Shown: positions 8,147 through 15,658 of the stretch, one piece after another | How the letters are laid out: every line of letters starts with the position of its first letter | Numbering within the stretch: position 1 is the first letter of the stretch | Assembly (NCBI GenBank): GCA_946531975.1 | Contig: CAMNAY010000001.1 | Span: 1 to 35,021 of the forward strand | Length of the DNA stretch: 35,021 nt | From: an uncultured Ruminococcus sp. | GTDB taxonomy: Bacteria; Bacillota; Clostridia; Oscillospirales; Ruminococcaceae | Direction of reading: 5' to 3' | Notes under the pieces: generated by a model | Databases searched by the model: none | The model's input: only the letters and a program-made list of their open reading frames with translations | Told to the model about the DNA's origin: nothing | Made by a program: the position numbers and the translations under genes

Positions 8147-8737
8147 TCATAACTTGGCATGCCGGGTTCCGGCAGAAACGGTCAGAACGCAGAACATTCC
8201 CCAGAGCGGAAGACTGCGGCAGTGTGCAGCGAGCAGCACCGCGCCGAATGCAGCAGCGGTCAGCAGCGAGAGTGCGGTCAGGAGCGGCTGGATCAGTGCA
8301 GCATTCCGGGTCAGAAGGATTTGCCGGAGGACGGCTTCGGCAAGCGTCCCGCCGTCCGTGCAGCGGCAGGGAAGCAGATTGAACAGACCGAGCGCAAGCT
8401 GGACGCGTGCAGCTGCTCCGGCACCGGCAGTGCGGAGCAGGCATGCCGCGGAGAGATTGGCAGCAGCGCCCGCGAGCAGAATGCAGGCGAATGCGGGCAG
8501 CGGACAGAGCGCGGACTGCCGGAGCGTCAGGCGCAGTCCGGCGGCGGAGATGCGGAGCGATTCGGGCTTTTGTCCGGTCAGCGCAATCGCGAAAAAGTGC
8601 GCAGATTCATGCAGAATGCAGGCGGCGAGCATCCGGAGCAGCGCAGTCTGCGGCTGCGTGAGCAGCAGAAAAGCGAGCAGTGCGGGCGCAGTGAAATCAA
8701 GTGCGGCGGTCATGCCGGCGATCTGAAAGATCACCAT
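8147..8737 (-). CDS. Site-2 protease-like (M50 family) membrane metallopeptidase
   Basis: 196 residues, almost entirely hydrophobic with four to six membrane helices. The zinc motif HESAH (43-47) sits in a helix, and NLLPCRCTDGG (120-130) holds the second metal site Asp128, matching the NxxPxxxxDG motif of SpoIVFB-like proteases. These enzymes cut within membranes. The frame is open further upstream into the mnmA terminator, so I chose the ATG after it, with AAGGCGG as ribosome site. The space to that terminator (42 bases) has no recognisable promoter. Small size and lack of CBS or PDZ domains suggest a minimal enzyme; the substrate is unknown. Confidence 0.75.
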   Translation of the reverse strand: MVIFQIAGMTAALDFTAPALLAFLLLTQPQTALLRMLAACILHESAHFFAIALTGQKPESLRISAAGLRLTLRQSALCPLPAFACILLAGAAANLSAACLLRTAGAGAAARVQLALGLFNLLPCRCTDGGTLAEAVLRQILLTRNAALIQPLLTALSLLTAAAFGAVLLAAHCRSLPLWGMFCVLTVSAGTRHAKL

Positions 8738-8773
8738 GTACAGTGCCGCCTTCTCGAACAGAGCTGTGACATG

Positions 8774-8815
8774 AAAAATCCCCCCTCTCTGCATGATATG
8801 CGCAGAGAGAGGGGA
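8774..8815 (-). terminator. Intrinsic terminator of the mnmA transcript
   Basis: The stem CTCTCTGC (8785-8792) pairs with GCAGAGAG (8802-8809) and is extended by a C4/G4 pairing after one mismatch. On the minus strand T5 follows. It lies 23 bases beyond the mnmA stop. Confidence 0.8.
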
Positions 8816-8837
8816 AAAGACCTTTGCATGAAGGCGC

Positions 8838-9914
8838 TCACCGTGCGGTGTCTTTGATCTCACCGCCGCCGAGGACGGTCTCTCCGTCATAGAAGACCGC
8901 CGCCTGTCCCGCAGTGATTGCACGCTGCGGCGCATCGAAGGTCAGCAGCGCAGTATGCGCATCGGTGAACTGCACGACGGCAGGCTGTGCGGGGTGCCGG
9001 TAGCGGATTTTCGCCTGACAGCGCACCGGTTCCTGCGGCGGTTCGCCGGAAATCCAGTTGACGTCGGTGACAGTGCAGCTCCGGTGAAAGAGGTCGTCAT
9101 TCGTGCCGATGATGACGCGGTTCTGCGGCACATCCAGCCCGACAACATATGCGGGCTTGCCGATCGCGATGCCCAGTCCGCGCCGCTGCCCGACAGTATA
9201 GTGAATCAGACCGGCGTGACGCCCCAGCACATTGCCCTGCAAATCGACAAAATCGCCCTCCTTCGGGGTAATGCCGGTCTGCGCGCAGATCACGCGTGCA
9301 TAATCGCCGTCCGGCACGAAGCAGATGTCCTGCGAATCGGATTTATGTGCATTGACAAAGCCCTGCTGCTCTGCGATCTCGCGGACCTGCGGCTTGCTCA
9401 GCCCGCCCAGCGGCAGCAGAACGCGTCCAAGCTGCGCCTGTGTCAGCATATACAGCACATAGCTCTGATCCTTGGCAGGATCCGCGGCTCGCTTGAGGAC
9501 ATAGCCCTGTCCGGTCTCCTCAATGCGGGCATAATGCCCCGTCACGATCTTGTCGCAGCCCAGTGCATCGGCGCGCTCGAACAGTGCCTCGAATTTGAGC
9601 TTGCGGTTGCAGTCGATGCAGGGATTGGGCGTCCTGCCTTCCAGGTAGCAGCGGCAGAATTTCCCGATGACCTGTTCGCGGAAGCGCTCTTTGAAGTTAA
9701 AGACATAGTAGGGCATATTGAGCCGGTTTGCGATTGCTCTTGCATCCTCGATATCGTCGAGGGAGCAGCATGTGCCCTCTGCGGGCAGACCGGCATCCTC
9801 ATTTTCGTAGAGCTGCATGGTGCAGCCGATGCAGGCATAGCCCGCCTGCCGGGTAAGAAATGCGGCAGTGCTGGAATCAACGCCGCCGCTCATTGCAATC
9901 AAAGCTGTTTTCAT
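8838..9914 (-). CDS. mnmA: tRNA-specific 2-thiouridylase MnmA
   Basis: 358 residues, normal length. It makes the 2-thio group on the wobble uridine of Lys, Glu and Gln tRNAs, using ATP and persulfide sulfur. The PP-loop motif SGGVDSS is at 9-15. The catalytic pair is Cys102 (in NPCIDCNRKLKF) and Cys198 (in SDSQDICFVPDGDY), which correspond to Cys102 and Cys199 of the E. coli enzyme. VGQRRGLGIAIGKP is also typical. The start MKTALIAMSGGVDSS was chosen over longer frame options because it matches the family N-terminus and has GCGGAG upstream. It lies 47 bases downstream of the cysteine desulfurase gene in the same direction, so sulfur donor and user are co-expressed. Confidence 0.96.
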   Translation of the reverse strand: MKTALIAMSGGVDSSTAAFLTRQAGYACIGCTMQLYENEDAGLPAEGTCCSLDDIEDARAIANRLNMPYYVFNFKERFREQVIGKFCRCYLEGRTPNPCIDCNRKLKFEALFERADALGCDKIVTGHYARIEETGQGYVLKRAADPAKDQSYVLYMLTQAQLGRVLLPLGGLSKPQVREIAEQQGFVNAHKSDSQDICFVPDGDYARVICAQTGITPKEGDFVDLQGNVLGRHAGLIHYTVGQRRGLGIAIGKPAYVVGLDVPQNRVIIGTNDDLFHRSCTVTDVNWISGEPPQEPVRCQAKIRYRHPAQPAVVQFTDAHTALLTFDAPQRAITAGQAAVFYDGETVLGGGEIKDTAR

Positions 9915-9961
9915 GATGTTGATACTCCGCATAAATGGCCGGCAAACGCCGGATCCTGTGT

Positions 9962-11113
9962 TTATGATACTGACGCGGCCATTCCCCGCAGAAAGGCGAC
10001 GCTCTCCGTGACGGCGGCGATAATCTCTCCGATCTCGGCATCGGTCGTATCGGCGCTGATGCTGAGGCGCAGGGAGCCGCGTGCGAGTTCGTTCGGTCTG
10101 CCGATCGCCCGCAGGACATGACTCGGCTCTGCGGCACCGGATGCGCACGCGCTTCCGGATGATGCACAGATGCCTCTGCGGTCAAGCATCAGGAGCAGGG
10201 ACTCGCCCTCAATTCCGGCGAAGCAGAAGCTGACGTTGGTCGGCAGGCGGTCAGAAAGGCTGCCGTTGAGGAAGCTCTGCGGGATGCGGGACAGTCCTTC
10301 GATGAGCCGGTTTCTGCGCTGCAAAAGCAATCCGGTCTGCTGCGGAATGCGGCTGATGCTTTCTTCCAGCGCCGCCGCCATGCCCGCGATTGCAGGGAGA
10401 TTTTCGGTTCCTGCCCGGTTTCCGCGTTCCTGTGCACCGCCCGTGATGACGGACTTCAGACGGATGCCGCGCTCCGCAAACAGCACGCCGGTTCCTTTCG
10501 GTCCGTGAAATTTATGCGCCGAAAGCGAGAGCATGCTGATATTCAGCGCCTGCACGTCAATCGGCAGATGACCGGCTGCCTGCACGGCATCTGTATGAAA
10601 CGGTACGCCGTGCTGCCTGCAAATCGCACCGATCTCCTGCACCGGCTGAATCGTCCCGATCTCATTGTTCGCGAACATGATGCTGACGAGACAGGTATCC
10701 GCCGTGATCGCCGCAGCGAGGTCGTCCGGCGAGACAAAGCCCTCCGCACTGACCGGCAGCAGCGTGATCTGAAAGCCCTCCTGTGCAAGCGCATCGAGTG
10801 TGCGCAGCACGGCGTGATGTTCAAAGGCAGCGGAGATGATGCGCCGTTTTCCGTTTTTCGCGCCGATTGCAGCGGCGGAGCGAAGTGCCTGCACATCGGA
10901 TTCGGTCCCGCCGGAGGTAAAGGTGATGCAGGCGGGAACGGTGTTGAGGCAGTGTGCGATGCGGGCGCGGGCATCTTCGAGTGCGCGTTTTGCTGCCTGA
11001 CCGGCAGCGTGCAGACTGGAGGGATTGCCGCAGATCTCCGAAAAGAAGGGCTGCATGGCGCGGAACGCCGCGGGACTGAGCGCAGTGGTTGCGGCATTGT
11101 CGGCATAGATCAT
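9962..11113 (-). CDS. Cysteine desulfurase (NifS/IscS family, YrvO-like)
   Basis: 383 residues. PLP-dependent enzyme that takes sulfur from cysteine as an enzyme-bound persulfide. It starts MIYADNAATTALSP. The PLP lysine is K201 in SLSAHKFHGPKG, and the persulfide cysteine is C323 in CASSGSACASGAAEPSHVL. The pair desulfurase-mnmA matches the yrvO-mnmA pair of Bacillus, in which the desulfurase serves tRNA thiolation. No iscU or sufU scaffold is adjacent, which supports a dedicated tRNA role over general Fe-S assembly, though both remain possible. RBS AAAGGGG precedes the ATG, and a near-consensus promoter lies 54 bases upstream. Confidence 0.93.
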   Translation of the reverse strand: MIYADNAATTALSPAAFRAMQPFFSEICGNPSSLHAAGQAAKRALEDARARIAHCLNTVPACITFTSGGTESDVQALRSAAAIGAKNGKRRIISAAFEHHAVLRTLDALAQEGFQITLLPVSAEGFVSPDDLAAAITADTCLVSIMFANNEIGTIQPVQEIGAICRQHGVPFHTDAVQAAGHLPIDVQALNISMLSLSAHKFHGPKGTGVLFAERGIRLKSVITGGAQERGNRAGTENLPAIAGMAAALEESISRIPQQTGLLLQRRNRLIEGLSRIPQSFLNGSLSDRLPTNVSFCFAGIEGESLLLMLDRRGICASSGSACASGAAEPSHVLRAIGRPNELARGSLRLSISADTTDAEIGEIIAAVTESVAFLRGMAASVS

Positions 11114-11166
11114 GCGGGATTCCCCTTTCCGTGCAGTATTATCCTAGTTTCCTGATAGGCGATCAT

Positions 11167-11196
11167 ATTATAGCACAGAACTGCCCTATTTGTCAA
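11167..11196 (-). promoter_or_regulatory. Strong promoter of the desulfurase-mnmA operon
   Basis: On the minus strand, consensus -35 TTGACA (11191-11196), 18-base spacer, consensus -10 TATAAT (11167-11172). The -35 directly abuts the base of the 18-bp hairpin at 11196-11238. Confidence 0.85.
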
Positions 11197-11238
11197 GACT
11201 GCCGGCACACCGCGCAGCGGGCGGTGTGCCGGCAGTCT
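11196..11238 (-). terminator. Perfect 18-bp hairpin after the AraC gene
   Basis: 11196-11213 and 11221-11238 are perfect inverted repeats (AGACTGCCGGCACACCGC and its complement) around a 7-base loop. It begins 4 bases past the AraC stop. On the minus strand there is no real T-run, since the -35 TTGACA of the next operon follows at once. It may be a poor or factor-assisted terminator, or protect the 3' end. Confidence 0.65.
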
Positions 11239-11241
11239 GAA

Positions 11242-12102
11242 TCAGTCACGCCAGCGGCGGCGGAATGCGAGACAGGTCACATTTTCCGCCTTTTTGAATT
11301 GCTTTGAGAAATAGCTCTGGTCATTGAATCCGCAGAGCGAGGAGATCTCCTCAACGGATTTATCAGTAAACCGAAGCAGACGCTTGGCATAGTTGATGCG
11401 CAGTCCGATGATATGCTGAAAAATCGTCTCACCGTATGCGCGTTTGAATTCTCTTGTCAGGTAATATTTGCTGATATCGAAGCGCTTTGCGAGATCATCG
11501 AGCCGGATATCGGAGGTGAAGTTGGCGTCGATATGTGCAAGCACGGTTTTGAGCTTGACCTGCAAGGCGGAATCGGTCTCCTCCGTAATGCTGTTTACAG
11601 TCAGCAGCGCGGTCAGCAGATTCATCAGCAGACCGGAGGTGAGGATCTCGGTATCGGCATAGGTTTCTGCATTCAGCCGCATCAGCTCCTGAAGCAGCGA
11701 GACAAATTTGACCGTTGAAACCGGATGAAAAACCGGCGGAAGCTGTGCGGAAAAGAGCTTATAATATTCCTCTGTCGTACAGCCGTTGAAGTGAACCCAG
11801 AGCAGCTCCCACGGCTGCTGAGGATCGCTCTGATAGGAATGTGCGGTGCGGCAGTCGATGAAGAAGCAGTCGCCGGAATTCAGCGGTCTGATCTGTCCCT
11901 CATAATTGAGGCTGCCCTTTCCGTCGAGGATGACTGCGAACAGGAAGGATTGCAGGTTCTGGCGGCTGGTGTGGTGCTCGTTGCCTGCTTTGAGATGTCC
12001 GCACTCCTGCAAATAGAAAAATGCGCGTCTTGCGATTGCGCTCGGCGTTTTCAAGATCCGGCTGTCGAGCGGATTCGGCACATGTTCCGTGTGCTGCGGC
12101 AT
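11242..12102 (-). CDS. AraC-family transcriptional regulator
   Basis: 286 residues. The N-terminal cupin-like sensor half (about 45-115, with GSLNYEGQIRPLNSGDCFFID) is followed by a C-terminal double helix-turn-helix (about 185-283) with typical DIRLDDLAKRFDISKYYLT and ISSLCGFNDQSYFSKQFKK motifs. In gut Firmicutes such proteins usually sense sugars, but no sugar gene is adjacent, so the ligand and targets are unknown. It has its own promoter and the ribosome site AGGGGGAA, and is single-gene by context. Confidence 0.92.
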   Translation of the reverse strand: MPQHTEHVPNPLDSRILKTPSAIARRAFFYLQECGHLKAGNEHHTSRQNLQSFLFAVILDGKGSLNYEGQIRPLNSGDCFFIDCRTAHSYQSDPQQPWELLWVHFNGCTTEEYYKLFSAQLPPVFHPVSTVKFVSLLQELMRLNAETYADTEILTSGLLMNLLTALLTVNSITEETDSALQVKLKTVLAHIDANFTSDIRLDDLAKRFDISKYYLTREFKRAYGETIFQHIIGLRINYAKRLLRFTDKSVEEISSLCGFNDQSYFSKQFKKAENVTCLAFRRRWRD

Positions 12103-12189
12103 GATGGATTCCCCCTAGAAACAAGAAAAATAGCAGTTCCGGCAATATTCTCCGATATGTCAGATGATATGATTATAATTCTATATTAT

Positions 12190-12218
12190 ATTATACCGTA
12201 TTTTTCAGCAAGATTCAA
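12190..12218 (-). promoter_or_regulatory. Promoter of the AraC-family gene
   Basis: On the minus strand, -35 TTGAAT (12213-12218), 17-base spacer, -10 TATAAT (12190-12195). A second TATAAT overlaps it at 12185-12190. The AT-rich leader runs about 85 bases to the ATG. Confidence 0.7.
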
Positions 12219-12310
12219 TCCGCTTTTTAGAAGAATCTTGCCTATTATTTTTGTGCAAATTGCAACAAAGCCCCATTTTCATGTGATCGGTCGGAGCTTT
12301 TTCAGGACAG

Positions 12311-12358
12311 AAAACCGCCGCAGCGCTCCCTGCTGCAAAGCGGGAAGCACCACGGCGG
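12311..12358 (-). terminator. Terminator of the HtrA gene
   Basis: CCGCCG (12315-12320) pairs with CGGCGG (12353-12358), with an inner pairing of GCTCCC and GGGAAGC. TTTT follows on the minus strand. It lies about 27 bases past the HtrA stop. The stem is imperfect, so strength is uncertain. Confidence 0.6.
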
Positions 12359-12384
12359 CTGATGCCCTGTTCAGTTGAATGATC

Positions 12385-13830
12385 TCAATAATTGCCGGAT
12401 TTATCCTCCAGCAGCCGGAAGTCAATCTCAAATGTTTTGAATGTGCCGTCCTCGTTGATATGCCCGCAGTGACAGTGGACGGAATCGCCCGCCGCACAGT
12501 CCCTGATCGCCTGATTGAGATCATCGTAGGTGAGGACTTCCCTGCCGTTCATGGTGATGATCCAGTCTCCGATGCGGAACACGGTATTATTGAGGTCGGA
12601 GTCCTCGTCAATCTTCAGCACGAGAACACCCGCTTTCATCAGCGGATCGGGCAGCTTCAGCCCGTCCTTCTCCGCCTGCTGGAGTGCGGCGGCGTGTTCG
12701 AGGAAGGAGATGCCGACACGGACTCTGCCACTGACATAGCCCTGCTCCATCAGTTCTTTCAGAATCGGCAGCGCCTCATTGATCGTGATTGCGAAGCCGA
12801 GTCCTTCATAGGCAGCGCCGGAAAAGACGCTGGCACTGTATTTGGAGGAGGTGATGCCGATGACCTGCCCGTACATATTGACGAGCGCGCCGCCGGAGTT
12901 TCCGGGGCTGATCGCCGCGTCGGTCTGGAAGCAGTCCATTTCAAAGTTTGTGGAGCTGGCGCGAACCTTCCGGTTCATGCCGGAGATGATGCCGGTCGTG
13001 ATCGACCCGCTGAGACCCGCTGGATTTCCGAGTGCGCAGACGGATTCGCCGAGCTGCACCTGATCGGAGTCGCCGAGCGCAGCAGGGGTCAGTCCGGAGG
13101 CAGAAATCTTGATGACCGCAAGGTCAGTTTTGGTGTCATGTCCGATGACCGCTGCTTCAAAGCTCTCGTCCTCTCTGCCATCATCAAACAGCTTGACGCT
13201 GAGACTTTCCGCATCATTGACGACATGGGCATTGGTCGCGATGTATCCGTCTTTTGTGAGGATGATGCCGGAGCCGGTGCCTGCAAGCTTGCCCTCGGTA
13301 TAGGTATAGATCTCGACGATGCTGGGCATGACCTTCTGCGCAATGCCCGCATAGGTATAGCGTCCGTTTGCATCGGTCATTGTTTCATCGGTTTCCGGTT
13401 TGTCATGCTGTTTCAGTTCGACCTGAATCACGTTGCCCGCGACATATCCGCCGCCGGCAGTCGTGCCGAGCGCGATGTCTCTGACGATACAGAATACGGA
13501 GAAGGCGAGGAAGCACAGGACGGTCAGGCAGGCAGCAATCTTCAGAAACAGGTGACGCGGCGGCTTTGCGGGGACAGCGGCTTCATAGTCCGCAAAGGGC
13601 ATTGCATCGGTCTCCGCCGTGTCGTCCTGCCCCGCATCTGCTGCTTGCAGAATGCGTGTGTTTTCCTCCGCGGCATCGGCGCTTTCGGTGATGCGGAATC
13701 CGGTATCAGGTTCGGGTGCCGGATCCGGTTCAGCGGGTTCTGCCGGCGGTTCCTGAACGAGCTTTGCGCGTTCGTGTGCCTGCTTTTCACGCAGCTCATG
13801 CAGCAGAACATGCAGTTCCTCATCCGTCAT
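12385..13830 (-). CDS. HtrA/DegP-like membrane-anchored serine protease with PDZ domain
   Basis: 481 residues. A long cytoplasmic Pro/Glu/Ala-rich N-terminal region (1-92) is followed by one membrane helix (about 95-117), a trypsin-like protease domain (about 155-370) and one PDZ domain (about 385-470). The triad is His202 (TNAHVV), Asp236 (TKTDLAVI) and Ser312 (SPGNSGGAL). HtrA proteases degrade or refold damaged proteins on the outer face of the membrane and are often under two-component control. AAAGGAGG lies eight bases before the ATG. It follows the PASTA gene by 43 bases, with no promoter or terminator visible between them, so the two are probably co-transcribed. Confidence 0.93.
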   Translation of the reverse strand: MTDEELHVLLHELREKQAHERAKLVQEPPAEPAEPDPAPEPDTGFRITESADAAEENTRILQAADAGQDDTAETDAMPFADYEAAVPAKPPRHLFLKIAACLTVLCFLAFSVFCIVRDIALGTTAGGGYVAGNVIQVELKQHDKPETDETMTDANGRYTYAGIAQKVMPSIVEIYTYTEGKLAGTGSGIILTKDGYIATNAHVVNDAESLSVKLFDDGREDESFEAAVIGHDTKTDLAVIKISASGLTPAALGDSDQVQLGESVCALGNPAGLSGSITTGIISGMNRKVRASSTNFEMDCFQTDAAISPGNSGGALVNMYGQVIGITSSKYSASVFSGAAYEGLGFAITINEALPILKELMEQGYVSGRVRVGISFLEHAAALQQAEKDGLKLPDPLMKAGVLVLKIDEDSDLNNTVFRIGDWIITMNGREVLTYDDLNQAIRDCAAGDSVHCHCGHINEDGTFKTFEIDFRLLEDKSGNY

Positions 13831-13873
13831 AGCAGTGCCTCCTTTCCCTGCTGACAGCGGCAGATGATCTCTG

Positions 13874-15574
13874 TCACTGCAAATATTTTTCTATCGTTGT
13901 ATCATTGACCGCCCAGCCCGCGACAGGGTATTTCCATTCGGTCCGGTCGGGCAGTTCAAAGGCTTTTTTCAGCCCGTCATTATATTCTTTGCGGGTAATT
14001 GTTTTCGCGTCTGTCTTATAGCTGTAATCCTCGGTCTTGCTCCAGCGCTCCTCAAAGCTCTGAAGAATCGCGGTCTGACCGTCCCTGAGTTCACAGATCA
14101 GCGATTCAGTACGGTAACTTGTGCGGGACTGCGTGAAGATGCGGTTCTGTCCTTCGAGGTACCAGAAGCCGTTTGCGAAATGCTCTGTTTCCTGCACACT
14201 GCCGTTGACGATCGAGCAGATCCAAGTGCTGCGTTTGCCCTGTTCGGTCGCACCGACTGCCAGCTCAGGGATACCGTCCCCGTCAATGTCGATGAGTTCG
14301 CAGCGCAGATAACTGCGGCGGACAGATCTGTCGGTCTGTTCTGCGCGCATCATTTCCTCGACATACTCGCGGTAGACCGGTTTCCAGTCTTCGGAGCGTT
14401 CGGGCTGTTCCGGCTCGGCAGGCGGCGGGGCTGTGGTACCGGTCTCCTGAGGGATGCCCACGATCTGTGCAAAGGCATAGTCTGTAATCTCGCTGTTCGC
14501 GGCGACTTCATCCGATGAAACAGTATATGCACCGATCGACGAGGTTTTTCCGGTCACATCATTTTCCAGCACCGCCTGAAATTCCGCGGTATCGCGATAG
14601 CGCACCGCCCAGACATTGCATTCCTGCGGTTCTTCGCTGTCTGCGGCGTGCCATTTGCTGCGCACCATTTCGGTGCCGGATTCATCGTACAGCACGACGG
14701 TAAAGTCGCCCTGTGTATGTGCAGGTGCGGTGACGCGGAACAGGAAGCTTTCGGCAGCAACGGTGAGATACACCGGACTGCCGCAGCTGCATGTGCTGCC
14801 GCCCTTCGGCGCCTGTGCGAACACCTGTCCCCGCGGAAGATCCGTTTTCAGCTCCGGCTCGATCTGCGGGGTCAGTCCGCGCTGCTCGATGCGTTCCGCA
14901 GCCTCGTCCCAGCTCAGACCGGTGACATCGGGCACCTCCCGCTGCGGCTGCTCCTGCGGCAGCGTGACCTTTTTGCGGAAGGCGGTGAAATCGCGCACCA
15001 GATAAGAGGACTGCTCCCATGAGCGGCGGGCTTCCTCTGTCTTGATGACCGCGACGGACATCGCCTCGCTGTCGGGTGCCTGAAGGGTCAGCAGCTTTTC
15101 GTTTCCGGCATAGATTCCGTCTGCATCGGTTCGCACCGTGAGCGGCTCGCCCGCTTCAAACACCTGCGAAAACAGGTCGGGGCAGACCGCCGTTTCAGTC
15201 ACCGATACGGTCCCGTCCGCGGATTTTCCGCAGCGTTCGAGCAGAAGATTCCTTCCCTCGATGCGGCAGATGAGCAGATCCTCATCCGCAGCGGGGAGGT
15301 AGGCGGCGATCACGCCGGAGGCATCCGCGACATGCAGCGGGGTCTCCGCAGGCACGGCGCCGTACTGATCGAGATACGATTCGAGAAACGCATAGAATTC
15401 GTCGTGCGGAAGATCCGCCGCTGCGGACGAACCCGCAGGTTTCTCACGGTTTGCGGCATATTTCGCAGCCGCAGCAATGCCGATTGCCGCAAGCAGCAGC
15501 AGAACGGCAGAGAACAGAACCACGCTTTTGCTGAGCAGCAGCGGTTTGATCCGCCGAAAAGACTTTCCGGTCAT
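13874..15574 (-). CDS. Membrane-anchored extracellular PASTA-domain protein
   Basis: 566 residues. One N-terminal membrane helix (about 17-38) acts as anchor and the rest is extracellular. A single PASTA domain lies at 213-273 (VPDVTGLSWDEAAERIEQRG and QAPKGGSTCSCGSPVYLTV). After a Pro/Glu-rich linker (about 380-396) the C-terminal part carries CELIDIDGDGIPELAVG (425-441), a calcium-binding FG-GAP-like motif. Unlike PrkC it has no kinase domain. I infer a sensor or scaffold that binds cell-wall fragments, but the function is unknown. It sits between a histidine kinase gene (84 bases upstream) and an HtrA gene (43 bases downstream). RBS AAGGAG is 11 bases from the ATG. Confidence 0.8.
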   Translation of the reverse strand: MTGKSFRRIKPLLLSKSVVLFSAVLLLLAAIGIAAAAKYAANREKPAGSSAAADLPHDEFYAFLESYLDQYGAVPAETPLHVADASGVIAAYLPAADEDLLICRIEGRNLLLERCGKSADGTVSVTETAVCPDLFSQVFEAGEPLTVRTDADGIYAGNEKLLTLQAPDSEAMSVAVIKTEEARRSWEQSSYLVRDFTAFRKKVTLPQEQPQREVPDVTGLSWDEAAERIEQRGLTPQIEPELKTDLPRGQVFAQAPKGGSTCSCGSPVYLTVAAESFLFRVTAPAHTQGDFTVVLYDESGTEMVRSKWHAADSEEPQECNVWAVRYRDTAEFQAVLENDVTGKTSSIGAYTVSSDEVAANSEITDYAFAQIVGIPQETGTTAPPPAEPEQPERSEDWKPVYREYVEEMMRAEQTDRSVRRSYLRCELIDIDGDGIPELAVGATEQGKRSTWICSIVNGSVQETEHFANGFWYLEGQNRIFTQSRTSYRTESLICELRDGQTAILQSFEERWSKTEDYSYKTDAKTITRKEYNDGLKKAFELPDRTEWKYPVAGWAVNDTTIEKYLQ

Positions 15575-15628
15575 TTGCAGTCTACTCCTTTTTCATCATG
15601 GTCCTTCACATTTGTGATCCTTTGCGTT

Positions 15629-15640
15629 ACAAGCGCTTGT
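15629..15640. promoter_or_regulatory. 12-base perfect palindrome upstream of the PASTA gene
   Basis: ACAAGCGCTTGT is a perfect palindrome in the 84 bases between kinase and PASTA genes. The core AAGCGCTT resembles the centre of a CcpA cre site, but the flanks do not fit the consensus. It could be an operator. No promoter elements were seen beside it. Confidence 0.25.
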
Positions 15641-15658
15641 TTTCTGTATATCTGTGTG

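Noticed and set aside
15629..15640. CcpA cre site
   Set aside because: The core matches but the conserved outer TG and CA bases of the cre consensus are missing, so it is listed only as a palindrome.
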